Counted from the first letter of the stretch, positions 52,670 to 63,540 are shown. The stretch is DNA of 64,000 nt from Pseudolabrys sp. (GCA_022841665.1 JALHRB010000003.1:1-64000), one strand, 5' to 3'. Program-made: numbers and translations. Notes: generated by a model not told the origin, from the sequence alone.

Positions 52670-53356
52670 TCACGGCACCAGCTTGTAACCGCCGGCTTCG
52701 GTCACCAGGATCGACGGCGTCGCCGCGTCCTTCTCGACCTTCTGTCGCAGCCGGTAGATGTGCGTCTCGAGCGTGTGCGTGGTGACGCCGGAATTGTAGC
52801 CCCACACTTCCTGCAGCAGCGTCTCGCGTGACACCGGCTTCTGCCCGGCGCGGTAGAGATAGCGCAGGATCGCCGTTTCTTTTTCGGTCAGACGCACTTT
52901 GCTGCCTTTCGGCGAGAGCAAGAGCTTTGACGAAGGCCGGAAGGTGTAGGGCCCGATGGTGAAGACTGCGTCCTCGCTCGCCTCGTGCTGGCGCAATTGC
53001 GCGCGGATGCGCGCCAGCAGCACGGCGAAGCGGAACGGCTTGGTGACGTAATCGTTGGCGCCCGACTCGAGTCCGAGAATCGTGTCGCTGTCGGTGTCGT
53101 GGCCGGTGAGCATGATGATCGGCGCCTTGAACCCGCCCTTGCGCAGGATGCGCACCGCCTCGCGCCCGTCCACGTCCGGCAGCCCGACGTCCATGATGAC
53201 GAGATCGACCTGGCCGGCTTTGGCCGCCTGCACGCCCTTGGTGCCGCTGTCCACGGCGGTGGCGTCGAATTCCTCATGCAGCGCGAGCTGCTCGACCAGC
53301 GCCTCCCGCATGTCGGCGTCGTCGTCGACAATCAGAATGGTTCGTTTATTGGGCAT
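52670..53356 (-). CDS. OmpR-family response regulator
   Basis: A 228-residue regulator: receiver with Asp11-Asp13, phospho-acceptor Asp56 (LVIMDVGLPDVDG), the Thr in MLTGHD and Lys in YVTKPF. The winged helix comes after about residue 125, with KVRLTEKETAILRYLYRAG and ETHIYRLRQKVEKD. The ATG at 53356 gives the standard N-terminus. No kinase gene is near, so it is an orphan. It resembles essential rhizobial OmpR-type regulators such as CenR in layout, but this is only a suspicion. It is conserved next to ftsK-lolA-xth in this group, by my recollection. Confidence 0.88.
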   Translation of the reverse strand: MPNKRTILIVDDDADMREALVEQLALHEEFDATAVDSGTKGVQAAKAGQVDLVIMDVGLPDVDGREAVRILRKGGFKAPIIMLTGHDTDSDTILGLESGANDYVTKPFRFAVLLARIRAQLRQHEASEDAVFTIGPYTFRPSSKLLLSPKGSKVRLTEKETAILRYLYRAGQKPVSRETLLQEVWGYNSGVTTHTLETHIYRLRQKVEKDAATPSILVTEAGGYKLVP

Positions 53357-53553
53357 GACAAAAAGCACCCTTAGCGCGTCGCGTACCCCGGGCGCGCGAC
53401 CGCACTCCAATATGCTAGACGAATCGGAACCTACCTAACATTTTGCTGGGACACGACCTTTTCATGTTTTCGCGAGCAAGGCGCGCCCCGGCCGCCCCGA
53501 CTGCGGCGAAAAACAACGCTGACACAAGCATTTAGCGGGAGTGTGGACACGTC

Positions 53554-54084
53554 ATGCGCAAGGCCTCCTGGTCCACGCTGCGGGTGAGGCGCAAGGCGGG
53601 CGATCCGCGCCGCGGCTGGCTCACGGCCGGGTCTTTGGCCCTGCCGGTCGCACTCGGGCGTGGCGGCATCCGCGCCAACAAGCGCGAAGGCGACGGCGGC
53701 ACCCCGCGCGGCACCTTCCGGCTCAAGCGGCTGTGGTGGCGCGCCGACAAATACGCCCGGCCGCCGACGCGGCTGCCGCTGCGCGCCATCCGCCCGGACG
53801 ACGGCTGGTGCGAGGACCCGGCCGACCGCCATTACAACCTGCCGGTTAAGGTGCCGCCCGGCAGCAAGGCCGACCGCCTCGCGCGCGCCGACGGGCTCTA
53901 CGATTTCATTATTGAGATCGATCACAACACGCGCCCGCGCGTCGCCGGCCGCGGCAGCGCCGTGTTCATCCACGTCGCACGGCCGGGCTTTGCCCCGACC
54001 GCCGGCTGCATCGCGCTCACCACCCCGGCGCTGCGCCGCCTGCTCGCGCGGCTTGGGCCCCGCACGCGGATCGTGGTTGAGTAA
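53554..54084 (+). CDS. L,D-transpeptidase (YkuD family)
   Basis: A 176-residue YkuD-domain protein. The active-site block is GSAVFIHVARPGFAPTAGCIAL: His140 and Cys152, with the usual spacing between the H and SxGC-type motif, although the SxGC serine is Thr-Ala here. DGGTPRGTFRLKRLW is a family feature near residue 47. No signal peptide is recognised, so export is uncertain. These enzymes make 3-3 cross-links in peptidoglycan or attach lipoproteins. The short length and lack of LysM domain are typical of the rhizobial form of this subfamily. Confidence 0.87.
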   Translation: MRKASWSTLRVRRKAGDPRRGWLTAGSLALPVALGRGGIRANKREGDGGTPRGTFRLKRLWWRADKYARPPTRLPLRAIRPDDGWCEDPADRHYNLPVKVPPGSKADRLARADGLYDFIIEIDHNTRPRVAGRGSAVFIHVARPGFAPTAGCIALTTPALRRLLARLGPRTRIVVE

Positions 54085-54141
54085 GTGTTACGAACAGCGG
54101 TTGCGGGCTCCAACCCGCCCAACATGCCGCGCTTTCGGTAG

Positions 54142-54813
54142 CTATTGCCGCCCGCCGAAGATCGCACTGCCGATACGCACATGCGTCGCGCCCATGGCGA
54201 TGGCCGCGGCGAAGTCCGCGCTCATGCCCATCGACAGCAGCTTGAGGCCGTTGCGCCTTGCGATCGTGGCCGTGAGCGCGAAGTGCGGCCCGGGCGCCTC
54301 GTCCAGCGGCGGGATGCACATCAGTCCGGAGATCGTCAGCCCGTAGGTCTCCCGGCATTTTGTGAGGAAATCGTCGGCATCCTGCGGCAACACGCCGGCC
54401 TTCTGCGGCTCGGCGCCCGTGTTGATCTGCGCGAACAGCAATGGCGACTTGCCCTGCTTTTCGATCTCCTTGGCCAGCGCCTCGCACAGGCTGGCGCGGT
54501 CGACCGAGTGGATGGCGTCGAACAACGCCACCGCTTCCTTGGCCTTGTTCGATTGCAGCGGCCCGATCAGGTGTAATTCCAGGCCTTGATGCTTCTGCAT
54601 CAAAGGCGGCCATTTGGCCTTGGCCTCCTGCACGCGGTTCTCGCCGAATACGCGCTGGCCGGCCGCGATGACCGGCTCGATCGCCTCGGGCCCGAAGGTC
54701 TTCGACACCGCCACCAGGGTCACGCCGGCCGGGTCGCGCGCGGCGTCGCGGCAGGCGCGCGCGATCTCCGCGCGCACGCTGTCGAGGCCGGTGGCCGTGA
54801 CGTCGCTGGACAT
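54142..54813 (-). CDS. YggS-family PLP-binding protein
   Basis: A 223-residue PLPBP/YggS protein with the PLP lysine Lys38 in LVAVSKTFGPEAI. Other signatures are FGENRVQEAKAKW, LELHLIGPLQSNKAKEA and the final LSMGMSADFAAAIAMGATHVRIGSAIFG. The family keeps pyridoxal phosphate in balance and has no known catalytic turnover. The ATG at 54813 gives the family N-terminus. A longer frame reading to 54909 would add Arg-rich residues without support. Confidence 0.95.
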   Translation of the reverse strand: MSSDVTATGLDSVRAEIARACRDAARDPAGVTLVAVSKTFGPEAIEPVIAAGQRVFGENRVQEAKAKWPPLMQKHQGLELHLIGPLQSNKAKEAVALFDAIHSVDRASLCEALAKEIEKQGKSPLLFAQINTGAEPQKAGVLPQDADDFLTKCRETYGLTISGLMCIPPLDEAPGPHFALTATIARRNGLKLLSMGMSADFAAAIAMGATHVRIGSAIFGGRQ

Positions 54814-54844
54814 GGCGCGACTTATAGCGCGCGGGCGAAAACGG

Positions 54845-55603
54845 TCAAATGAACGGCCTCGGCGCCCGCGGCGCGACATCCTCACCGGCGATCTCCGCCA
54901 GCGCGGCACGGTCGACCACCTCGAACACGCGGTCCTTCCAGCGCACCGCGCGCGACAGCATCAGCCGCTTCAGCGTCTTGTTGGTGTGCACCAGCGACAT
55001 GCCGAGCGTGTCGGCGAGATGCTGCTGCGTAAATGGAAACTGGATGGCGTTGTCCTTGACCAGCCCCGACTCCTCCGCGCGCGCGAACAAGTGCAGCAGC
55101 AGGAACGCGGTGCGCTCGAGCGAGGTGCGCCGCCCGATGCTCAACAAGTGCTCGTCGATGAGCTGCTCCTCGCGCGCCGCCAGCCAGGTGATGTCGAAGG
55201 CGAGCGATGGAAAGCGGCTGTACAGGTCCCACAATTTCGCACGCGGAAACACGCACAAGGTCAGCGGCGTCAGCGCCTCGACCGAGTGCTCCATCTCGCG
55301 CATCAGCGCGCCTTGCAGGCCGAGCATGTCGGCGGGCAGCGCGTAATTGAGAATCTGCCGGCGGCCGTCGTCGAGCATCTTGTAGCGGAAGGCCCAGCCG
55401 TGCAGCACCGTGTAGAGATATTCGCTGCGCGTTCCTTCGCGCAAAAAGCTCGCGCCGGCGTCGACGCGCAGCTCGTCGGTCTTGAACTCCTTCACGAATG
55501 CCAGCTCGTCGGCGGTGAACGCGCGCAGGCCCCTGCGCTGGCGCAGCGGGCACAAATCGCACGGCGTGAATTGGCCGTTTGAGCGTCCCTGTCCGACGAT
55601 CAT
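54845..55603 (-). CDS. Crp/Fnr-family transcription regulator
   Basis: A 252-residue regulator: N-terminal CDLCPL with Cys15 and Cys18, a cNMP-like sensor (residues about 30-140, FLREGTRSEYLYTVLHGWAFRYK), a long dimer helix and a C-terminal helix-turn-helix (QQHLADTLGMSLVHTNKTLKRL). Classic Fnr has a third N-terminal cysteine plus one in the sensor; here only two lie at the N-terminus and one in TPLTLCVFPR, so an oxygen-labile Fe-S cluster is possible but not certain. It resembles FnrN/FixK-like regulators of alphaproteobacteria. The next gene upstream is divergent. Confidence 0.86.
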   Translation of the reverse strand: MIVGQGRSNGQFTPCDLCPLRQRRGLRAFTADELAFVKEFKTDELRVDAGASFLREGTRSEYLYTVLHGWAFRYKMLDDGRRQILNYALPADMLGLQGALMREMEHSVEALTPLTLCVFPRAKLWDLYSRFPSLAFDITWLAAREEQLIDEHLLSIGRRTSLERTAFLLLHLFARAEESGLVKDNAIQFPFTQQHLADTLGMSLVHTNKTLKRLMLSRAVRWKDRVFEVVDRAALAEIAGEDVAPRAPRPFI

Positions 55604-55793
55604 GTGAATCCTGTCGCGCGTTTGGCGAGGAAGCCGCGTCTGCGGGGAAATGAGGCCTTGGCTAATAGGCCCGCGGGCCGATTGTGCAGCTCATTAAATT
55701 TGCGCACCCGTATGTCATAGTTAAATGCCGCCCGACTCAATTCGGTGCACAAGGCAAAGTTCCATTAGCGGAACGGCTGTTTGGGGGACTGTC

Positions 55794-56180
55794 TTGGCCA
55801 GCATCGAAGCGTCCGTCGCGGGCAAGCGCTGCCTCGTGGTCGACGACGAATTTCTGATTGCGCTGGATATCCAGCAGATATTGGAGCTGGCTGGCGCGAC
55901 CACGGTCGTCTGCGCGGGGAGCGCGGACGAGGCGCTCGCCGCCATCGACGGCAGCGCCTTCGACCTCGCCATTCTCGACGTGAAGTTGAGCGGCGCGATG
56001 CCGACCAGCGTGTCGGTTGCGGCCGCCCTCATCGAGCGCGGCACGCCCTTCGTCTTCCTCACCGGCATGCGCGGCGACGACCCGCACTTCAGGCGTTTCC
56101 CGGCGGCGCCGGTAGTGGAAAAGCCCTATGAGGCGACGGCGCTGCTCGCCGCCATCCGCCGCGCGCTCGGCGCGGACTAG
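55794..56180 (+). CDS. Single-domain response regulator (receiver only)
   Basis: A 128-residue receiver. Asp17-Asp18 in LVVDDEF, phospho-acceptor Asp62 in LAILDVKLSG, Thr in FLTGMR and Lys in VVEKPYEA are all in place. No output domain follows, so it acts as a phosphorelay or by protein contact. TTG at 55794 is chosen because GGGGGA lies seven bases upstream and the residues before it do not look coding. A frame from ATG at 55725 is open and cannot be excluded. No kinase adjoins it. Confidence 0.8.
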   Translation: MASIEASVAGKRCLVVDDEFLIALDIQQILELAGATTVVCAGSADEALAAIDGSAFDLAILDVKLSGAMPTSVSVAAALIERGTPFVFLTGMRGDDPHFRRFPAAPVVEKPYEATALLAAIRRALGAD

Positions 56181-56187
56181 CGGCGCA

Positions 56188-56421
56188 TCACGCCGCGGCC
56201 TGCCACTGCGCCATCGCGTCCTTCGACGACTTCTTCAGGTGCACGTGGGCGTCCACATGATCGACCCAGGCGGTCGGGATAATGTGATGCTGCCCGCCCG
56301 CCTTCGGGTCGTTCTTGGTCAGCATGATCTTATCGTCGCCCTTCAGGCAGTCGACCGTGCCAACATGCTGGCCGTCGGAGCCGAGCACTTCCATGTGTTC
56401 CTTGATCTTCTGCGTATCCAT
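56188..56421 (-). CDS. DUF2171 family protein
   Basis: A 77-residue protein of the DUF2171 family, recognised by IKEHMEVLGSDGQHVGTVDCLKGDDKIMLTK and HHIIPTAWVDHVDAHVHLKKS. The fold is a PRC-barrel-like small beta domain. Members are common in alphaproteobacteria and Deinococcus and have no known role. The sole cysteine is in VDCLKG. It lies 7 bases from the receiver gene's stop, convergent with it. Confidence 0.88.
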   Translation of the reverse strand: MDTQKIKEHMEVLGSDGQHVGTVDCLKGDDKIMLTKNDPKAGGQHHIIPTAWVDHVDAHVHLKKSSKDAMAQWQAAA

Positions 56422-56487
56422 GACCGCACCTCGTTGTTTGCTGCGGGATTAACCCGCGCGAGGGGCGGCCGGTTCCTGGGAACCCGG

Positions 56488-56736
56488 TCAGTCGATTTTC
56501 ACGTCTTCCAGCCGGACGCCGCCGCCGGTGCGCAGGCTCTCGCGCGCCTTCTCGATTCGCTGCCGAAACCGTGAATCGTTCTCCAGGCGGTACTCGAACC
56601 AATCGTCTTCCGATTCGAAGCCGATCAGCACGCCGGCCGGCTTGCCATGGCGCGTGATCACGATGTCCTGCTTCTCGGCGGCGCGCAGAAAGCGCGAGAG
56701 GTCGTCTTTGACCTCGGACAGTGGCACTTCCTTCAT
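56488..56736 (-). CDS. Phd/YefM-family antitoxin
   Basis: An 82-residue antitoxin. MKEVPLSEVKDDLSRFLRAAEKQDIVITRHGKP is the Phd/YefM DNA-binding and dimer part (the small-alpha/beta Phd fold with the ITRHGKP turn). The C-terminal half (DSRFRQRIEKARESLRTGGG) would wrap the toxin. Its ATG overlaps the toxin stop codon (ATGA), so the toxin gene comes first, unlike many Phd/Doc and YefM/YoeB pairs. The reading from 56763 would add nine residues that overlap the toxin more deeply. Confidence 0.87.
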   Translation of the reverse strand: MKEVPLSEVKDDLSRFLRAAEKQDIVITRHGKPAGVLIGFESEDDWFEYRLENDSRFRQRIEKARESLRTGGGVRLEDVKID

Positions 56737-57026
56737 GTTGGACTTCCGAATTGGGCCAGCCATGCCTCTGCCTCCGATTTGCTGACGATCGCGAGCACCT
56801 CGACCGTCGACTCCGTGACATCGTAAAATACCCGCACCTCTTCCACCCGAAGGCGGTACTGCGGCCGGTCCATTCCCCGCAGCCGCTTGATCCGGCTGCG
56901 GCTGAGCTTGCGCGGCTCGTGCCGGAGGTGCGTTTCGATGGCCGCGCGGACGGTGGACCGTAGGGCCGCCGACAGCGCCCTGAGATCGTCGATGGCCTCC
57001 GGCGCCAATATGATCTCAAACCGCAT
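56733..57026 (-). CDS. RelE/ParE-family toxin
   Basis: A 97-residue RelE/ParE-superfamily protein starting MRFEIILAPEAIDDLRAL, with IKRLRGMDRPQYRLRVEEVRVFYDV as the core beta sheet; the basic positions R and K and the Tyr are typical of mRNA-cleaving RelE or gyrase-binding ParE members. By eye the two cannot be told apart. The ATG at 57026 lies one base from the palindrome described next. Toxin-first order with an antitoxin overlapping at ATGA is like HigBA. The toxin may act on translation. Confidence 0.85.
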   Translation of the reverse strand: MRFEIILAPEAIDDLRALSAALRSTVRAAIETHLRHEPRKLSRSRIKRLRGMDRPQYRLRVEEVRVFYDVTESTVEVLAIVSKSEAEAWLAQFGSPT

Positions 57027-57027
57027 T

Positions 57028-57046
57028 CTGGCTATAGTATAGCCAG
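57028..57046 (-). promoter_or_regulatory. Perfect 19-bp operator palindrome of the toxin-antitoxin operon
   Basis: CTGGCTATA (57028-57036), a central G at 57037 and TATAGCCAG (57038-57046) form a perfect palindrome. On the minus strand it contains TATACT, a good -10 box, and ends one base before the toxin ATG. If the box is used, transcription would begin close to the start codon, giving a leaderless or nearly leaderless message. The antitoxin probably binds here. Confidence 0.7.
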
Positions 57047-57151
57047 ATATTGCAATTTTGCCTACCGCCGCTTCGGGGGTTGCTCGCGCGCCGCCCGTTG
57101 ACCCTTTGCCCCCTTTCATGTCACGTCCGGCCACCCTAAAAAGACGCGCAA

Positions 57152-59900
<2,749 letters not shown>

Positions 59901-59914
<14 letters not shown>

Positions 59915-60467
59915 TCCCCGTTTCGGCCTGTCGCGCCTCACCCGCCTCGCGGCCGTCGTGGCGCTCGGCGCGATGACCGCCGGCTGTTTCCAGCCGCTCT
60001 ACGGCGACGCCCGCGTGGTGCCCACCGCGGGCCTCGGCGACAAGCTGAGCGCCGTCGACATCGCCGAGATCAAGGTGCCGAACGGCAGCCGCCTCTCCCG
60101 CATCGGCGTGGAAGTGCGCAACAACCTCATCTTCGACACCACCGGCGGCAGAGGCCAGGCGCCGCCAGCCTACCGGCTCGACATTCACCTTTCGTCCACG
60201 CAGCTGCAGGTCATCGTCGACATCGACAGCGGACGCCCGGACGTCCAGAACTACGGCATCGACGCGACCTACACCATGGTGGATCTCGCCACTGGCAAAC
60301 CGGTGGTGAAGAGCCAGACTTTCGCGCGCGTGTCCTACAACATCCCCGGCCAGCAGCAGCGTTTTGCCGGCGACCGCGGCCTGCGCGACGCCGAGAACCG
60401 CGCCGCCAAGGTGATCGCCGAGAATATCCGCAACCGCCTCGCGTCCTATTTCGTCGCGGGGACGTAA
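59901..60467 (+). CDS. lptE: LPS assembly lipoprotein LptE
   Basis: A 188-residue lipoprotein. The signal ends ALGAMTAGC (Cys29), followed by [11 protein letters not shown], the typical LptE mature start. The rest ([35 protein letters not shown]) resembles the alphaproteobacterial LptE family with the SAV-IAEI strand that plugs LptD. It starts within the last codons of leuS (14-base overlap), and holA follows after a palindromic element; leuS-lptE-holA is a standard order in this class. Confidence 0.93.
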
Positions 60468-60476
60468 CCCAAAGCT

Positions 60477-60572
60477 GTCGTCCCCGCGAAAGCGGGGACC
60501 CAGTACGCCGCAGTCTATCGAGAGCGCACGGAGTACTGGGTCCCGGCTCTCGCTTCGCTCGGCCGGGACGAC
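60477..60572. repeat. Class II palindromic element between lptE and holA
   Basis: GTCGTCCCCGCGAAAGCGGGGACCCAGTACGC...GAGTACTGGGTCCCGGCTCTCG...GGCCGGGACGAC. It interrupts the lptE-holA operon. Confidence 0.85.
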
Positions 60573-60584
60573 GGCAGAGTATTT

Positions 60585-61613
60585 ATGACCGCCATCAAAG
60601 CCGCCGACGTCGACCGCTTCATCGCCCGGCCCGATCCGGCGCAGCCGATCGTGCTGGTCTACGGGCCCGACGCGGGGCTGGTGCGCGAGCGCGTCGACGC
60701 GCTGGTGAAAGCCTCGGTCGACGATCCCGCCGATCCCTTCGCGCTGGCGCGTCTCGAAGCCGAGGACCTTTCCGCCAATCCGTCGCGCCTGGTCGAGGAG
60801 GCGCACACGATCCCGCTGTTCGGCGGCCGCCGCGCCGTGCTGGTGAAGGCGGGCGCGCGCAACATCGCCGCCGCGGTCGAGGCAGTGGTCAACGCGCCGT
60901 CGCCCGATTGCCGCGTCATCATCGAGGCCGGCGACCTGCGCAAGTCGGCGCCGTTGCGCGCGCTGTGCGAGAAGGCCAAGGTCGCCGCCGCGCTGCCCTG
61001 CTACGCCGACAGCGAGCGCGACCTCGCCCGCCTGATCGACGATGAGATGCGCGCGGCGAAGCTCGAGATCGCGCCGGACGCGCGCGCCACCTTGCTTGCG
61101 CTGCTCGGCGGCGACCGGCTCGCCTCGCGCAACGAAATCCGCAAGCTCGCGCTCTACGCGCAAGGCAAGGAAGCCGTCGCGCTCGCCGACGTGCTGGCGG
61201 TGGTGGCGGACGCCTCGGCGCTCGCGCTCGACGGCGTCATCGACGCGGCCTTTGCCGGCAGGCCGGCCGAGGTCGATGCCGAATTCTCCAAGGCGCGCGC
61301 CGGCGGCTCCTCGCCGGCGGCGATCGTCTCCGCCGCCATCCGCCAGGTCGCAAGCTTGCACAAGATGAAGCTCGCGGTGGAAGCCGGCGACTCGGTCGAG
61401 TGGGCCATGAAGCGCGGCGCGCCGCCGGTGCATTTTACGCGCGAGAAGGCCGTCGGCGAAGCGCTACGCCTGTGGACGCCGGCGCGCCTCTTGCGCGCCA
61501 TGGCACAGCTGGCCGAGGCCTCGCTCGACGCCCGCCGCAACGCGCCTTTGGCCGAGGCGATCGCCCAGCGCACGCTGCTCTCGCTGGCGGCCAACGCCCG
61601 CCGCAAGGCGTAA
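60585..61613 (+). CDS. holA: DNA polymerase III subunit delta
   Basis: A 342-residue clamp-loader subunit that opens the beta sliding clamp. The N-terminal domain carries IVLVYGPDAGLVRERVDAL and NPSRLVEEAHTIPLFGGRRAVLV, a Rossmann-like AAA fold without an intact P-loop as usual for delta. ALLGGDRLASRNEIRKLALY is the family's GGD-L-x-x-E segment. The C-terminal domain has WAMKRGAPPVHFTREKAVGEAL. The position after leuS-lptE supports the call, and homologues share this length. Confidence 0.93.
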   Translation: MTAIKAADVDRFIARPDPAQPIVLVYGPDAGLVRERVDALVKASVDDPADPFALARLEAEDLSANPSRLVEEAHTIPLFGGRRAVLVKAGARNIAAAVEAVVNAPSPDCRVIIEAGDLRKSAPLRALCEKAKVAAALPCYADSERDLARLIDDEMRAAKLEIAPDARATLLALLGGDRLASRNEIRKLALYAQGKEAVALADVLAVVADASALALDGVIDAAFAGRPAEVDAEFSKARAGGSSPAAIVSAAIRQVASLHKMKLAVEAGDSVEWAMKRGAPPVHFTREKAVGEALRLWTPARLLRAMAQLAEASLDARRNAPLAEAIAQRTLLSLAANARRKA

Positions 61614-61707
61614 AAGCCGCCCGATTTGGGGGCTAAAACGCCGTTTCGTTCAAATGCAAGACACCGGCTTTAGGGCCGGTCAACGGCTCATCGGCTAGCC
61701 TGACGGC

Positions 61708-62070
61708 GTGAGCCTCGCCGATACCAGCCCCCCGACCGCCCTGCCCGCCCGCCGCGATGCGCGGCTGCGGCAGGAGACGCGCGTCAAATTCGTGCGCGCG
61801 GCCATCGTGACCGGCTTCTTCGCCGTGGTGATGGGCGCCAACCTCTACGTCGGCGCCGTGATGGTGATGGGCACGATGCAGGGCAAGGGCGACGACGTTT
61901 CCGTCGCCCGCACCGGCCGCGTGTCGCAAACGCTGCTCGACGGCACGTTCTGCCGCTCGATGACCTATGACAACGCGCTCGGGCAGATCACCGGCGACAA
62001 GATCGTGCGCTGCGACGATCTCAAGTCCCGCCGCCGCAGCTCGAACACATTCAGCTGGGGCAAGGAATAA
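61708..62070 (+). CDS. Hypothetical membrane protein, 120 residues
   Basis: A 120-residue protein with one membrane segment near residues 31-56 (AAIVTGFFAVVMGANLYVGAVMVMG). The N-terminus is Ala/Pro/Arg-rich (PTALPARRDARLRQETRVKF). After the membrane segment come a short linker and a polar tail with two cysteines (GTFCRSMTYDN and VRCDDLKSRRRSS), which could form a disulfide if the tail is periplasmic. The start is GTG at 61708, with no strong RBS. I do not recognise the family. Composition is like its neighbours, so it is likely a genuine gene. Confidence 0.6.
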   Translation: MSLADTSPPTALPARRDARLRQETRVKFVRAAIVTGFFAVVMGANLYVGAVMVMGTMQGKGDDVSVARTGRVSQTLLDGTFCRSMTYDNALGQITGDKIVRCDDLKSRRRSSNTFSWGKE

Positions 62071-62090
62071 GCGCGCCGCATTATTTGGAC

Positions 62091-62224
62091 GTCATCACCC
62101 GCGAAAGCGGGTGATCCAGTACGCCGCAGCCTATCGAGAGGACACGGCGTACTGGATTCCGGCTTTCGCGGAGCCTGTCATCGGGCCGCGCTTCGCGCGG
62201 ACCCGTTGGCTCGGCCGGAATGAC
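62091..62224. repeat. Nested palindromic element, class II with extra arm
   Basis: GTCATCACCCGCGAAAGCGGGTGATCCAGTACGCC...GGCGTACTGGATTCCGG is followed by CTTTCGCGGAGCCTGTCATCG, GGGCCGCGCTTCGCGCGGACCC and GGCCGGAATGAC. It looks as though a second element has been joined to or inserted in the first. It lies between the convergent 120-residue gene and the MBL gene. Confidence 0.75.
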
Positions 62225-62233
62225 AGCAAAGAA

Positions 62234-63139
62234 TCACAAATTCATCTGATAGCTGTGCGGCGTCCAGCGGTAGCCGCCGGCGACCTTCTCGATATAGCCG
62301 AGGCCGGGGAACGGCATGTGAAAGCTCGCCACCAGCATGCGCTCGTTCGACAGCATGTCGAGCATGCGCAGCCGCGTCGCCACCGCCTTGTCCTTGTCGT
62401 CGTCCATCTCGAAGTGCCATTCCGGCCGCTGCACCGCCATCACGTATTGCGTGAACGTGTCGGCGGTGATCATGAAGCTCTTGCCGTCGCTCTCGACCCG
62501 GAACGCCATCAGCCCGGGTGAATGGCCGAACACGTCGACCGCGGTGATGCCCGGCACCACCGTGTCGCCCGGCTTGATGAAGGTCGCCCGCTCGGCCAGC
62601 GGCAGGCAGATCTTGACGTAGAGCTCGCGGTTGAACTTGCGCGCCTCGCGCACGTTCTCGCCCTTCTTCCAGAAATCGAATTCGGCCGCGCCGAACACGT
62701 AGCGCGCCTTCGGGAACACCGGCTTGCCGCCCTCGACCAGCCCGCCGATGTGGTCGGGATGGCCGTGCGTGAGCACGACCACGTCGATGTCCTCCGGCTT
62801 GTAGCCGTGCGCGGCGAGCCGCGCCGCGGTGTTGCCCGGCGGCAGGCGCTTGCTGAGCTGCTCGTATTCGCGCGGCAGCGCGCCGTTGCCGGTGTCGAAC
62901 AGCACCAGCTCCTTGCCGGTGTTCACCAGCGTCGGGATATTGGGATGCTCGAAACGCTGGGTGTCGATGTTGTTGGCGCGCGCCAGTGCGTGCACCTCGT
63001 CGGCCGAGGCGTTGGCGCCGTAGTGCGGGTGCAGCCCGTCGCGGATGGCCTTGGCGTCCAGGACGCTGGCGGCCTCGAAGCTCCCCAGCTTGAAGCGGTA
63101 GAAGGTCGGCTGCAGTTCGCCTTGCAGTGCTGCGGGCAT
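62234..63139 (-). CDS. Metallo-beta-lactamase-fold hydrolase
   Basis: A 301-residue MBL-fold enzyme. The metal motif HGHPDH is at residues 125-130 (H-x-H-x-D-H), with FDTGNGALP at the second conserved Asp and ITAVDVFGHSPGLMAF for the third metal His. VASFHMPFPGLGYIEK holds the last His. FGAAEFDFWKKGENV is like quorum-quenching lactonases and the AHL-lactonase/ZipD branch, but substrate cannot be told. ATG63139 follows GGGGAG at a better distance than the upstream ATG at 63154. Confidence 0.87.
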   Translation of the reverse strand: MPAALQGELQPTFYRFKLGSFEAASVLDAKAIRDGLHPHYGANASADEVHALARANNIDTQRFEHPNIPTLVNTGKELVLFDTGNGALPREYEQLSKRLPPGNTAARLAAHGYKPEDIDVVVLTHGHPDHIGGLVEGGKPVFPKARYVFGAAEFDFWKKGENVREARKFNRELYVKICLPLAERATFIKPGDTVVPGITAVDVFGHSPGLMAFRVESDGKSFMITADTFTQYVMAVQRPEWHFEMDDDKDKAVATRLRMLDMLSNERMLVASFHMPFPGLGYIEKVAGGYRWTPHSYQMNL

Positions 63140-63282
63140 TCCGTTTCTCCCCATTGTCGTTGCGCTTTCCTTAGCGCAAGCCGGGCGAACGCGCGACGGC
63201 GTTTTCTCACGCCGCCACTGGCGGGCGCGCCGGCGCGCGCCTAAGCTTGCCCCTCGTCCAGCAAGACTTTGGGGGGAATGCC

Positions 63283-63525
63283 ATGGCCAAAAAAGCGCGC
63301 AAGAAGACCGCGGCGAAGCGTAGGAAATCCGCCAAGAAGGCGGCCCGCCGGCCGCTCCGCAAGGCCGCCGGGCGCAAGGCGCCTGTCCGCCGCAAGAAGA
63401 AGCGCAAGGCCAAGGGCCTGGTCGCCCGCGTGACGAGCGCCTTCAAGACGGTGGTCGGTAGTGTCGAGGATACCGAGAAATTGCGCGCCAAGCTCGAGAT
63501 CAAAGGCTCCGACGAGACGCAATAG
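63283..63525 (+). CDS. Small Lys/Arg/Ala-rich histone-like protein
   Basis: An 80-residue, very basic protein: the first 50 residues are almost only Lys, Ala and Arg in the style KKARKKTAAKRRKSAKKAAR and resemble histone H1 tails. The C-terminal 30 residues (VARVTSAFKTVVGSVEDTEKLRAKLEIKG) are an ordinary helix-forming segment. Proteins of this kind bind DNA or RNA, or are basic companions of stress proteins, but the function is unproven. A GGGGGGA site precedes the ATG at 63283. Confidence 0.75.
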   Translation: MAKKARKKTAAKRRKSAKKAARRPLRKAAGRKAPVRRKKKRKAKGLVARVTSAFKTVVGSVEDTEKLRAKLEIKGSDETQ

Positions 63526-63540
63526 CCACAAGGGTGCGGC

